Source: Thermoplasmata archaeon (GTDB lineage Archaea > Thermoplasmatota > Thermoplasmata > Thermoplasmatales > Thermoplasmataceae). From it: a DNA stretch of 64,000 nucleotides. Below are positions 51,575 to 60,818 of this stretch, in pieces (position 1 is the first letter of the stretch; the number at the start of each line of letters is the position of its first letter). The notes beneath the pieces are model-generated. The model saw nothing but the letters and a program-made list of their open reading frames with translations, did not search any database and had not been told where the DNA came from. The stretch lies in NCBI GenBank assembly GCA_021806345.1, contig JAJZXP010000387.1:1-64000 (forward strand). The letters are read 5' to 3'. Both the position numbers and the translations under genes were made by a program.

Positions 51575-52536
51575 TGGCGTCATTGACAGCGAACGAATTG
51601 CAAGATGTAAAAAACACGATAGATGAAATATGTGAAGACATAGAAAAAAAAGTTGTTGGCTCAAAGGAAATGGTCAAACTTATGACTATAGCTCTAGTGA
51701 GCAATAATCATGTATTAATGGAAGGGGTACCTGGATTAGCTAAAACAATGTTAGCAGCTGAATTTGCAACTCATCTTAAGATGCAATTCAAGAGAATTCA
51801 GTTTACGCCAGATATGCTGCCATCCGACGTGTCGGGAAATATCATATTTAATCTAGAGACAAGAAAATTTGAGTTTCGAGAGGGTCCAGTGTTTACAAAT
51901 ATTCTACTGGCGGACGAGATTAACAGAACCCCTGCGAAAGTACAGTCTGCCCTTCTGGAAACAATGGAAGAAAAGCAGGTATCAGTGGGAGGTGAAACTC
52001 GAAAATTGCCCGTACCATTTATGGCGATCGCAACTCAGAATCCCATAGAGCAGGAAGGGACTTTCCCTGTGGCTGAAGCCCTTATGGATAGGTTTTTGTT
52101 TAGACTGATCCTGAAGTATCCAGACAGGAAATCCGAAATCAACATTCTCAACAGGGATATCAATAACAAACCCCCATCTAAAACTCTGGACACAAAATCC
52201 ATACTGGCCATGAGAAATCAAGTGGATTCTGTTTACGTGGCACAAAACATAAAGGAATACATGGTTGATATCATGAGGAAAACCAGGGAAAGCAAGAAAA
52301 TATATGTTGGGGCAAGCCCAAGAACAACATCCAAGCTCCTAACAGCTTCAAAGTCCTGCGCACTGGTTCACGGAAGATCCTACGTTCTGCCTGAGGATGT
52401 GTATTATATTATGAAGCCAATGTTGAACCACAGATTAATCCTGAGACCAGAGGCTATGATGGACGAAACGGATCAGGGAAGTGACGTCGCATTCAAGGTA
52501 ATCGACGAAGTGCTATCCGAGGTGCACGCACCCTAA
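51574..52536 (+). CDS. MoxR-family AAA+ ATPase
   Basis: This 320-residue MoxR-type AAA+ ATPase is a chaperone-like protein that helps assemble or activate metalloenzymes or surface complexes, commonly with DUF58 partners. Walker A GVPGLAKT is at residues about 51-58, Walker B LLADEINRTPAKVQSALLEAMEEKQV-like LLADEINRTP at 110-119, followed by the sensor 1 region MAIATQNPIEQEGTFPVAEALMDRFLFRL. The C-terminal lid continues to VYYIMKPMLNHRLILRPEA. It is the ATPase core of this operon and reads as complete. Confidence 0.95.
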   Translation: MASLTANELQDVKNTIDEICEDIEKKVVGSKEMVKLMTIALVSNNHVLMEGVPGLAKTMLAAEFATHLKMQFKRIQFTPDMLPSDVSGNIIFNLETRKFEFREGPVFTNILLADEINRTPAKVQSALLETMEEKQVSVGGETRKLPVPFMAIATQNPIEQEGTFPVAEALMDRFLFRLILKYPDRKSEINILNRDINNKPPSKTLDTKSILAMRNQVDSVYVAQNIKEYMVDIMRKTRESKKIYVGASPRTTSKLLTASKSCALVHGRSYVLPEDVYYIMKPMLNHRLILRPEAMMDETDQGSDVAFKVIDEVLSEVHAP

Positions 52537-53858
52537 TGATTAAGAAAAGAGCATATGGCATTCTTTTCGTACTGTTCCTGGGATTGATAGAGTCCTTTAT
52601 TTATGATTTGTATGGTTATCAGATTCTAACATTCTTTTTCCTGACAGCTATTCTGATTATTGGCGCTGATATATGGATATTAAATCATTCCACTTTCAAG
52701 TCCATACGTAATCTTGAAGTTAAGAGGAGGATGGAAAGAACTGAAATTAAAAAGGGGGATTCTGTTAAGGTTGAGCTTATAATCCACAATCCAAATGTAA
52801 GAACTGTTGAATTCGAATACTTTGACACCCTTGCTGATATTTTCACCCTGAGTGGAAAATATAGCGGTCGCGAAGTCATTAAGGCAAAATCAACGTTAAC
52901 ATTAGAGTACAGCATATCACCAGAGGCAATAGGCAAATACAAAGTTGGCCCGCTTAAAATTATAGCCAATGACGGTCTTGGCCTGGCATATATTGAGTTC
53001 GTAGCTAATCAAGTGGAAACAGTAAGAATTGGCCCCTCCTCAAAGGATACATACATGCAGAGGAGTGAACGGCTGAGCAATGTACTTTTCATGAACGGAA
53101 TCCACATTTCCAAAAAGGCAGGTTTAGGGTATAACTTTTTCGGGCTAAGGGCTTACAACGAGTCAGATGAAATGAGACGAGTCGCATGGAACAGATACAA
53201 TATCTATGGAAATGAAGAATTATTCGTGAAGGAATTCGAAGAAGAAAGGCAAATAGATGTGATAATAGTTCTCGACTATAGCATTGGCTCAAATTTAGGA
53301 TTTGGGGGGAAGAGAATATTCGATTTTATGGTCACAACATCCATTAATGCAACCTATACTATACTAAAGAATCAAGATAGAGTTGGATTTGTAATCATTT
53401 CCAGTGAAATAGAGATATACATTAAGCCATCTTCAAGAAATGAAGCAATCAACACATTACAGAGAACAGTATCAGACATCAGGCCATCAGGAACATTTAA
53501 TATTGGTATTGCAAATAATTTCATAAGGAAGAACATCAAGAAAAATGCAATGATATTCATGTTACTGTCTCCCAATTCAGCTAAGGATGTAGCGACTTTA
53601 ACGCCATCTGACTTAAGAATGGATAAACAGGAATATGTGTACGTGATAAGCTCTAGATCATTTTACAATATCCCTTCAGATCGAAATATAGAATTGCTTG
53701 GGCATTCACTGTTGGACAGTGAGGATAAAACCATAAGTACAAACGTTAAATTCTTCAGAAAATTTGGACTCGTTGCAAGATTTGTAAAAAGCGAGACGAC
53801 CCTTCCTGTATTATTAACAGATTATGCAAATGGAAGGGATGCAAATAGGGGTGCGTGA
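52536..53858 (+). CDS. DUF58 protein with VWA-like domain
   Basis: This 440-residue partner of MoxR has two N-terminal membrane helices (about 5-25 and 29-47), then a cytoplasmic or extracytoplasmic beta domain and the DUF58/VWA core. The hallmark LRAYNESDEMRRVAWNRYNIYGNEELFVKEFEEERQID matches DUF58. The MIDAS-like motif reads LDYSIGSN rather than DxSxS, which may weaken metal binding. The length is normal for the family. The ATG overlaps the MoxR stop by one base. Confidence 0.9.
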   Translation: MIKKRAYGILFVLFLGLIESFIYDLYGYQILTFFFLTAILIIGADIWILNHSTFKSIRNLEVKRRMERTEIKKGDSVKVELIIHNPNVRTVEFEYFDTLADIFTLSGKYSGREVIKAKSTLTLEYSISPEAIGKYKVGPLKIIANDGLGLAYIEFVANQVETVRIGPSSKDTYMQRSERLSNVLFMNGIHISKKAGLGYNFFGLRAYNESDEMRRVAWNRYNIYGNEELFVKEFEEERQIDVIIVLDYSIGSNLGFGGKRIFDFMVTTSINATYTILKNQDRVGFVIISSEIEIYIKPSSRNEAINTLQRTVSDIRPSGTFNIGIANNFIRKNIKKNAMIFMLLSPNSAKDVATLTPSDLRMDKQEYVYVISSRSFYNIPSDRNIELLGHSLLDSEDKTISTNVKFFRKFGLVARFVKSETTLPVLLTDYANGRDANRGA

Positions 53859-54734
53859 ATGGACCGAACGGATATTATCGTTGGCATCTCGAATTTTTTA
53901 ATAATGCTGCCTGCAATTGTCACATTTATTTATCTTGAACCCGCAGAGTCTCCCTACTGGGCCAGTTGGTACCCCGTCTTTTTCATAATCCCTTTTGTAA
54001 AATATTTCTCCCCAAGAGATTTCAGGAAGAATGTCTACCCATTGACCATAATTGCTTTCGTATTGTATGTAATGGCATCAGATGTTAGAACAATATTTAA
54101 GAAAAAATTCTTTCTATCCAGTCTTTTTGTTCTGGCGGTTAATCAAAATAATGTCAGTACTGTATTATTAACTGTCACCACTGCAATAGTCTTCGTATTT
54201 ATTGTTGAAGGTATTTTGTCCAAAAAAACAGAAAGGACAGTGTATTATATGTTTCTCTCGATCACGTCAACAGTCTATTTTCTCTCAGCACTTAATATCT
54301 CTAAGTTAGCTAATTTACCATTCATGGAAGCTTTTGATTACACGTCAATCCTGCTTTACTACAATGTGTATCTCCTGATATTCAAGGGATATGAATTCTT
54401 AACGCTTCTAATATCGCCCTCATTTTTTGTAGTAAATATACTCATAATAACATCAGTGTTTTCAATTATTGGGCTCATATTCAATCTCTCAGTGATTGAA
54501 AAGAATAACAGAACTAAGAGACTTGATGCAATCGCTTACCCAATTATGATCGGTGGAATCGCAGCTTTCATTCTCTCTTATTTGCTGGAATACCTCCCTT
54601 ATAGCATTTATTCCATATTTTTCACGACGATTATTGTTATTGTTTTTATGTTCTTAATAAGACTTTCGGACAGAAAAGACAATTACCCACTCAATCTTAT
54701 GGGATCTGAAATTAATGGAGAAAATGACAATTGA
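53859..54734 (+). CDS. Multi-pass membrane protein of MoxR/DUF58 operon
   Basis: This 291-residue protein has about eight hydrophobic segments and no recognised motif. It directly follows the DUF58 gene (TGA then ATG). In bacterial MoxR/DUF58 clusters the next genes usually encode transglutaminase-core or VWA membrane proteins; this one is a plain membrane protein, so the archaeal operon has a different composition. It overlaps the deaminase gene by 20 bases. A role as membrane base of the complex is inferred. Confidence 0.7.
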   Translation: MDRTDIIVGISNFLIMLPAIVTFIYLEPAESPYWASWYPVFFIIPFVKYFSPRDFRKNVYPLTIIAFVLYVMASDVRTIFKKKFFLSSLFVLAVNQNNVSTVLLTVTTAIVFVFIVEGILSKKTERTVYYMFLSITSTVYFLSALNISKLANLPFMEAFDYTSILLYYNVYLLIFKGYEFLTLLISPSFFVVNILIITSVFSIIGLIFNLSVIEKNNRTKRLDAIAYPIMIGGIAAFILSYLLEYLPYSIYSIFFTTIIVIVFMFLIRLSDRKDNYPLNLMGSEINGENDN

Positions 54735-55980
54735 AAATGTTATGCTATTCAATAACGAAACATATTCCTTCAATAATTCAGATATAACGGTAGAAAAAGG
54801 CATTATTAAAAAAATAGAACCAAATGGAAATCCAAATTCTAATTTATTTGCAGTTCCGGGTTTCATAAACACTCATTCACATGTAGCGATGAGTAGGTTC
54901 AGGGGGCTCCTCGACGATATGGATCTGAACCATTTTCTTGAAAAAACATTCAAACTTGACGAATCGAGAAGTGAGAAAGATATGTACCACTCAACTTTGT
55001 GTGGTATCTATGAAATGTTGAATAACGGAATCACATCTTTCTTTGACCTGTATTATGGCGAAGACGTAATATACAAAGCATGCGAGTCTATGAATATCAG
55101 ATCTTTTCTATCATGGAACACACTGGATAAGCAATTCTCAACACAAAAAGGAGAACCTCTTGATAATGCAAGAAATTTCATAAGGGAGCATAAGGGAAAG
55201 AATACAATCATATACCCATCCGTTGGAATTCAGGGGGTTTACGTAGCCTCAGAGGAAACAATAAAGGCGGCTAACGAAATTTCGGAAAAAGAAAATACAT
55301 TGCTCCATATGCATGTTTCAGAAACCAGAAAAGAGGTATATAATTGCCTGGAAAAAACAGGAAAGAGACCGGTTGAATATCTTTCTGATTTAGAAGTACT
55401 TTCGAATAGATTTAATGCTGCACACTGTGTTTGGCTAACAACAAGGGAGATCGCATTACTCGGGAAGTCTCAATCAAATATTTCGTGGAATTCTGTGAGT
55501 AATTTCAAGCTCGGGACCGGTGGAATACCGCCTGTACCTGAATTGATATCAGCTGGTGCCAATGTCACCATTGGGACGGATAGCAATGGAAGCAACAATG
55601 GACTCAATTTATTGGAGACGGCAAAACTTGGTTCAATCAGCATAAAAAATCAACGGTGGGATGCCTCACACATAAAAGCAGTCGAATCGTTTAACATGCT
55701 TACGAAGAATGGGGGAAGAGCTACCGGGGTTAATAAACTGGGCATATTAGTAGAGGGAGCACCTGCCGACTTGAATATTATTGATTCCAATCATCACTCC
55801 ATTCAGGGAAACAATCCCGAGAACTTTATAAATCATTTAGTCTACAGCATGAATACTTCAGCCATAAGAGACACTATAGTTGCAGGGAAGTACATCAAAA
55901 AAGGCTTTAAGATGTCATCGGAGTTAGAGGACAAGTACGAAGAATCATTAAAAATCTTAAAAGAAGAGTTCAGAATCTGA
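54715..55980 (+). CDS. Amidohydrolase, MTA/SAH deaminase-like
   Basis: This 421-residue cytoplasmic amidohydrolase has the metal-binding NTHSHVAMSR (HxH) near residue 60, MHVSET (His), AAHCVWL (His) and IGTDSNGSNNGLNL (Asp). FIGNTH-type motifs and GFIN in the beta-sandwich are conserved. It is closest, as remembered, to 5'-methylthioadenosine/S-adenosylhomocysteine deaminases that make inosyl derivatives in purine and SAM recycling; other purine deaminase substrates are possible. It begins at an ATG inside the 3' end of the membrane gene (alternative ATG 9 bases on) and ends 11 bases inside convergent pheS. Confidence 0.88.
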   Translation: MEKMTIENVMLFNNETYSFNNSDITVEKGIIKKIEPNGNPNSNLFAVPGFINTHSHVAMSRFRGLLDDMDLNHFLEKTFKLDESRSEKDMYHSTLCGIYEMLNNGITSFFDLYYGEDVIYKACESMNIRSFLSWNTLDKQFSTQKGEPLDNARNFIREHKGKNTIIYPSVGIQGVYVASEETIKAANEISEKENTLLHMHVSETRKEVYNCLEKTGKRPVEYLSDLEVLSNRFNAAHCVWLTTREIALLGKSQSNISWNSVSNFKLGTGGIPPVPELISAGANVTIGTDSNGSNNGLNLLETAKLGSISIKNQRWDASHIKAVESFNMLTKNGGRATGVNKLGILVEGAPADLNIIDSNHHSIQGNNPENFINHLVYSMNTSAIRDTIVAGKYIKKGFKMSSELEDKYEESLKILKEEFRI

Positions 55981-57445
55981 TTTTATAACTTTGCAACCAG
56001 CTTAAATCACTCAAGTACAATTTTCTTATATCATCGAGTCCGTAAAACATAAGGGCAAGCCTTTCCAAACCAAGACCCCATGCTATAACGTTATGCTTTA
56101 ATCCCAATGTTTTCGTAACTTCAGGTCTTACGATTCCACTTCCACCCATTTCAACTTCCCTGCCATTTATCTTGACTATCACATCTAAACTCGGTTCTGT
56201 ATAAGGGTAATATGATGGAATTAGTTCTATGTCGTCAAATCCCAACCTTGAATAGAAGTTTGTGAGGTACCATTTTAAGGTGGATAGATTAGCATTTTTC
56301 GAATGTATTGCACCCTCAACTTGATAAAATTCCGCCAGATGCTTCCAGTCAACACTTTCATGTCTGAATACCTTATCAACGGAAAAAACGGCAATTTCTT
56401 TATCCTTGTTTTGGTGCAAGGCTCTGATTGTACTTGCAGTAGTATGGGTTCGGAGAAGAGGTTTCAGCGCTTCCTCCATAGACCATTTATATCCCCATCC
56501 ACTGTATTTTCCAATTCCTTTTTCATGGGTTTTTCCAATTTTCTTGAATAGTTCCACTTCATCTGACGATGGTTCAACATTTACTCCTTTCAGGAAAAAT
56601 GTGTCCTGCATATCTCTTGCCGGGTGATCCTGTGGAATAAAGAGGGCGTCCATATTCCAACCAGTAAGTTCTATGAAGTCATCTTTCAGTTCAGTAAATC
56701 CCATGCTAAGAAAGATTTCCCTCACCTGATCTATCAGAACAGTGAGTGGGTGCAATCCATTTCTTGAAATTATTTTACCCGGAAGTTTAACATCATATTC
56801 TCTAAATTTTTTACTCCTCCATGTGCCGTCCTTCAGCATTTCCGGAGTTAGATTTCCAACAGTAGCCTCATCTTCCACATTTTCAGACACCTCAACTCCA
56901 TCCTTGGTGACATTTAAAATTCGAACTCTCTTCACCTTTCGCTCTAGCAGACCTTTTCGGTGAGTGAGGTTTTCAAGTTGTGTTGTCTCTTCTTTATTGA
57001 ATTTGTCTATACCCCTTTCTATTTTAGCAAGTACTTTTTGTCGGATCTCTATCTCTTCAACAATTTTATTATCAACAACACCTTTGACTTCCCCGTTGAT
57101 CGGTTTTATTCCAAATTTTGCGACTTGAGATAATGCAATCTTTCCATTTTCTGATCCCATGATCTCCATTATATTTTTAACATTTAATGTTTCATCTGCT
57201 GCAAGAATTTTAACAAGCTTCAATTCCGGAAGGCCTTCTCTCAGGAAATCTTTCCCCTCTTTCCCCAAATAGTATTTCTCTGTTTCCAAAGTCGAAATTT
57301 CAACAAGTCCTTTCTTTTCTAACCATGAAATTGCTCCCCTGAGGTTATCGACCGAGAAGGAACCGGGAGAAAGATCATCTTCCTGCATCTCGCTACCTTC
57401 AACCAACTGCTTTAGAACAAATAATTCCTGAGGACTTAATTCCAC
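55970..57445 (-). CDS. pheS: Phenylalanyl-tRNA synthetase alpha subunit
   Basis: This 491-residue class II synthetase catalytic subunit charges tRNA-Phe with PheT. An N-terminal winged-helix domain is followed by motif 2 (FRHESVDWKHLAEFYQVEGAIH) and motif 3 (GLGLERLALMFYG). DIELIPSYYPYTEPSLD and GGSGIVRPEV are archaeal PheS signatures. Its start is a GTG at 57445, since the ATG two bases earlier is out of frame and soon stops. pheT is not adjacent, so the subunits are encoded apart. It overlaps the deaminase gene by 11 bp. Confidence 0.93.
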   Translation of the reverse strand: MELSPQELFVLKQLVEGSEMQEDDLSPGSFSVDNLRGAISWLEKKGLVEISTLETEKYYLGKEGKDFLREGLPELKLVKILAADETLNVKNIMEIMGSENGKIALSQVAKFGIKPINGEVKGVVDNKIVEEIEIRQKVLAKIERGIDKFNKEETTQLENLTHRKGLLERKVKRVRILNVTKDGVEVSENVEDEATVGNLTPEMLKDGTWRSKKFREYDVKLPGKIISRNGLHPLTVLIDQVREIFLSMGFTELKDDFIELTGWNMDALFIPQDHPARDMQDTFFLKGVNVEPSSDEVELFKKIGKTHEKGIGKYSGWGYKWSMEEALKPLLRTHTTASTIRALHQNKDKEIAVFSVDKVFRHESVDWKHLAEFYQVEGAIHSKNANLSTLKWYLTNFYSRLGFDDIELIPSYYPYTEPSLDVIVKINGREVEMGGSGIVRPEVTKTLGLKHNVIAWGLGLERLALMFYGLDDIRKLYLSDLSWLQSYKIRF

Positions 57446-57530
57446 ATAGGGAAATATGTTAACATAATAAGAATTTTACCAAAAGGAGCAGAATAACAAA
57501 ATTTCTTATCACCATTGACATAATGTTCCA

Positions 57531-58277
57531 TTGAGAGAACTTGAAGTTGAAAGGGGGATTTATTTCACAGATCTATATTGCATTTATCTATCTGAAATTT
57601 CAACTGCAATCATCTCCGATCTCCATCTGGGATTCGAAGAAGAAATGAATTTAAATGGTTTATTCCTGCCAAAACTGCAAAGAGATCATGTAGAGGGAAT
57701 GGTAGAAAAAATCATAGATAGATATGATCCAGAAAAGCTAGTAATTAATGGAGATTTCAAGCAGGAATTTAGAAAGAATCTTCCTCAGGAATGGGATGAT
57801 GTTATTCACTTTATAGATAGATTTAAGGATACCACAGAACTTGTATTTGTGAGGGGAAACCATGATAATTATCTGCAGGCTATCCTGAGCAGAAGAGGGA
57901 TTACTCAGATGGACTCTTACGAGGATGAAAATTATTTTATTTACCACGGTGACAGAGACCTCAAGTTGAAGAAATTTACGATACTCGGACACGAACATCC
58001 ATCTGTAGTTATCAGGGACAAAGTAGGGGGAGTGTATAAGGTTCCAGCCTTCGTATATTCTGGCACTCATAGATTGGCAATCACTCCGGCAATGAGTTTT
58101 TTCTCATCAGGAACAGATGTAACCCAGTCTCTGCTGAGTGAAGAACACTTCACACCTGTTTTGCGATCTGTAAAGGATAAAAATTTTAGGATTTTTGGGA
58201 TAACAGATGATTTCGGTCTCGTTGACTTTGGGCGTTTAGAGGATCTTCAGTCTGTGAATCGCCCCCCTCTTCGGTGA
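57531..58277 (+). CDS. Calcineurin-like metallophosphoesterase
   Basis: This 248-residue phosphoesterase of the archaeal type has the five conserved blocks AIISDLHLGFEE (Asp-x-His), VINGDFKQEF (GD), VFVRGNHDNYL (GNHD), FIYHGDRDLK (HG) and ILGHEHPSVVI (GHxH), so the dimetal site is intact. Substrate is unknown; close archaeal homologues act on small phosphodiesters or nucleotides. It is read from a TTG at 57531, because the ATG 8 bases upstream is followed by a stop. Its 3' end overlaps convergent hemA by 92 bases. Confidence 0.85.
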   Translation: MRELEVERGIYFTDLYCIYLSEISTAIISDLHLGFEEEMNLNGLFLPKLQRDHVEGMVEKIIDRYDPEKLVINGDFKQEFRKNLPQEWDDVIHFIDRFKDTTELVFVRGNHDNYLQAILSRRGITQMDSYEDENYFIYHGDRDLKLKKFTILGHEHPSVVIRDKVGGVYKVPAFVYSGTHRLAITPAMSFFSSGTDVTQSLLSEEHFTPVLRSVKDKNFRIFGITDDFGLVDFGRLEDLQSVNRPPLR

Positions 58278-59451
58278 ATTTCCCAGCGGATTCTAAGTAA
58301 TTTCTTAGACTCTCTACCTTATTCTCTCTAATTAATTTTTTAAGGGTAAGGATTTCTGGAGCCATTATCTTGCTAATCAATGAATTTCCCAAGAGTTCGG
58401 CCGCATTTTCGTTGGAAATTCCAGAGTCAAGATTTTTATTGTATCTTTCTAGTTCTTCAATTAATATGTCCCTGGACTTACTATACCTGGCTGTGATATA
58501 TCCTTCTATCTCTCCTTCTGCTAACTTTGAATAAATTTTTTCTATCTCCTTCTCAATAATCTCTTCTGCAACTTCTATATCCCGTTCCTTTCTTTTTTTA
58601 TTCTCTTGAAGAATCTGATTTGCCATATCGAGGTTAATGAGTTCCACTTTCTGGTTGCTGTAACTTTCTTCAATATTCCTAGGATTCGAAATATCGATGA
58701 GAAGGATTTTAGTTTCAAATTTCTCGATCATGTCTCGGTTAATCAAAGGAACCTTGGAACTTGTGGCAGTAATTAAAACATGGCACTCATTAGTGATTGC
58801 AGGGATATCAAGGGTCTTTTTGAAATCGACATTAAATAATTGAGACAGCTCTAAGCCTGCTTCTTCGTTTCTACCGAATATCGTAATTTTTGCATTTTCT
58901 TTCTTTCGTAGATATTTCACAACTGTAGCTGCCATTTTACCCGTTCCGATAACTCCTATTTTTTTTCCCTTGATGAGGTTCCTCTTCTCGATCTGTTCGA
59001 TCATTATGGATGGAATTGAGACCTTTCCGTGAGAAATTTCTGTCGATTCCCTTACATTCTTTCCCACCTTTAAGGCTCTCTGAAACACCATTGAAATGAA
59101 CTTGTCTGTTCTGCCTTGCTTCTGGGCCAGATCAAATGCATCCTTAATTTGTCTTAAAATTTCATTTTCCCCGACTGACATTGATTCCAATCCGGATGCA
59201 ACTCTAAAAATATGCCTAATGGCATCTTCCCTTTCCATAAATTGATGTACAGGAAGTTCTTCCAGACCAAATTTAACATTCTCGTGATAGTATATTTCCA
59301 ATCTGTTGCAAGTTCTCAGAATCACTCTCTTTTCAACACCTTTCAAAGATAAAATATTTTGAATCTGTTCATCTTCCATCAATAGGACTTTCTCTAGGAT
59401 ATTATCGGTCATTCTAAAATCCCATTTTATTATTTTAAGCTCAGAGTTCAT
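58186..59451 (-). CDS. hemA: Glutamyl-tRNA reductase
   Basis: This 421-residue enzyme reduces Glu-tRNA to glutamate-1-semialdehyde, the first committed step to tetrapyrroles by the C5 route. The catalytic Cys is in LRTCNRLEIYYHE. MSVGENEILRQIKDAF, KVGKNVRESTEISHGKVSIPSIMIEQI, IGVIGTGKMAATVVKYL (NADPH binding) and SSKVPLINRDMIEK are diagnostic. The C-terminal tail (EEGGDSQTEDPLNAQSQRDRNH..) is hydrophilic and overlaps the convergent phosphoesterase gene by 92 bases. It stands alone among heme genes in the window. Confidence 0.93.
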   Translation of the reverse strand: MNSELKIIKWDFRMTDNILEKVLLMEDEQIQNILSLKGVEKRVILRTCNRLEIYYHENVKFGLEELPVHQFMEREDAIRHIFRVASGLESMSVGENEILRQIKDAFDLAQKQGRTDKFISMVFQRALKVGKNVRESTEISHGKVSIPSIMIEQIEKRNLIKGKKIGVIGTGKMAATVVKYLRKKENAKITIFGRNEEAGLELSQLFNVDFKKTLDIPAITNECHVLITATSSKVPLINRDMIEKFETKILLIDISNPRNIEESYSNQKVELINLDMANQILQENKKRKERDIEVAEEIIEKEIEKIYSKLAEGEIEGYITARYSKSRDILIEELERYNKNLDSGISNENAAELLGNSLISKIMAPEILTLKKLIRENKVESLRNYLESAGKFTEEGGDSQTEDPLNAQSQRDRNHLLSQKS

Positions 59452-59613
59452 TATTCATCTTCCCCCTCGAGACTAATGCCATGCCCCCATATTTCAACTA
59501 TTAAAATAAGCTTTATTAAAAACTTTGATCTTGTTATCAAAATTTATTACTATATAGTGAACTAAGAATTAAAAAATATAAGATATTTTTAATCAAGTAG
59601 GTATTATGCCCCA

Positions 59614-60771
59614 TTGTTAGAAATTTTAGAACGGTTGCTAACTGAAGCAGAATATTTCAATCACATTGACAATCTTATAAGAAAAAAAATGCTCCAAATA
59701 AGCGGAATTAAAGAAAAACGGGAGAGTAAAAATAAAATTAAAATCACTGAAGAAGAACAAATATTTGTTGAAGAAATGGCAAGGAACAGACTGAAGGCAA
59801 AATTAAAATATTCAAGGTGGGATAAATTATTTCTGGATAGTTATTCCCTCTCATACTCCACTCCCGAAGAGGTTGCCAATTATCGTGCAAAATTGTTAAA
59901 AGGTAAGAAAATACTGGACGTCGGCTGTGGCGCGGGATTGCAGTCAATTATGCTATCTGAATATTCAAATGTAGTTGGATTTGACATAAGTAAGGAAAGA
60001 GTTCTTATGGCAAGTTTAAACAACAGGGTATATGGCACTAGCGCAGTTTTTAAAGAAGGGAACGGTTTAGAACTAGAAATCGAACCTCAAGAATATGACT
60101 TAATTTTTTCCGATCCATTAAGGCCAAACGGATCAAAGGAACGGAAATTAGAGGAGCTGGAGCCAAATCCGCTGGAAATTATGAAGAAGTATGCCGGTGA
60201 AGTGGAATCATTCGTATTTGATCTCCCCCCGTTTATGGATAAAGAAAAACTTTCACACATTCCCGGAGTACTGGAATATCTTTCCGTTGGAGGCAAATTG
60301 AGTCGGCTGACACTCTATTCCTCTAAAACAGAAGGTCGTTTATTAAGAGCAACAATTCTACCTTCTGAAGCCAGAATAGAATCTGATTCATCAGAAGTTC
60401 CAATTACAACTGATAAAATTGGAAAATTTCTACTGGTACCCGATGATGCACTATTCTACTCCTCTCTTTACGGAAATTATTGCAACAAACTTGGAGTCGG
60501 TCTTTTATGGACAGAGAAGAGAAAAGCAATTTTCTCAAGCGATTCCAAAATCGCTGGTTTTCTGGGCGAAACATATGAAACGATCGAAGTCTGCGATCAG
60601 AATAGGTTGCTAGAAAGTAATTTTCTAAGAGAATATGGAAAAGTATTTTTCAGGTATTCACCAGAAGATTACTATTTAGAAAAGAAAAAAATTGAGAAAT
60701 CAATGCATGGATCAGGAAATTTATATATATTCAAAAAAGGCTCACAACTCATACTCAGCAAGCGTGTTTAA
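59614..60771 (+). CDS. Class I methyltransferase with THUMP-like C-terminal domain
   Basis: This 385-residue protein has an N-terminal helical leader (1-75), motif I ILDVGCGAGLQSIMLSEYSNVVGFDIS (about 99-125), then FKEGNGLELEIEPQEYDLIFSDPLRPNGSKERKLEELEPNPLEIM and a C-terminal region of 170 residues with FLLVPDDALFYSSL and YLYIFKKGSQLILS. The DP-R-R pattern and the tail resemble the THUMP-like domain partner of some bacterial methyltransferases, so an RNA substrate is plausible. It is read from a TTG at 59614, preceded by TATA-like AAAAAATATAAGATA. Function is inferred only. Confidence 0.75.
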   Translation: MLEILERLLTEAEYFNHIDNLIRKKMLQISGIKEKRESKNKIKITEEEQIFVEEMARNRLKAKLKYSRWDKLFLDSYSLSYSTPEEVANYRAKLLKGKKILDVGCGAGLQSIMLSEYSNVVGFDISKERVLMASLNNRVYGTSAVFKEGNGLELEIEPQEYDLIFSDPLRPNGSKERKLEELEPNPLEIMKKYAGEVESFVFDLPPFMDKEKLSHIPGVLEYLSVGGKLSRLTLYSSKTEGRLLRATILPSEARIESDSSEVPITTDKIGKFLLVPDDALFYSSLYGNYCNKLGVGLLWTEKRKAIFSSDSKIAGFLGETYETIEVCDQNRLLESNFLREYGKVFFRYSPEDYYLEKKKIEKSMHGSGNLYIFKKGSQLILSKRV

Positions 60772-60818
60772 GGGAGGATTAAGGGACTATTAATAAAAGA
60801 GAATGAGATTCCCAATTA

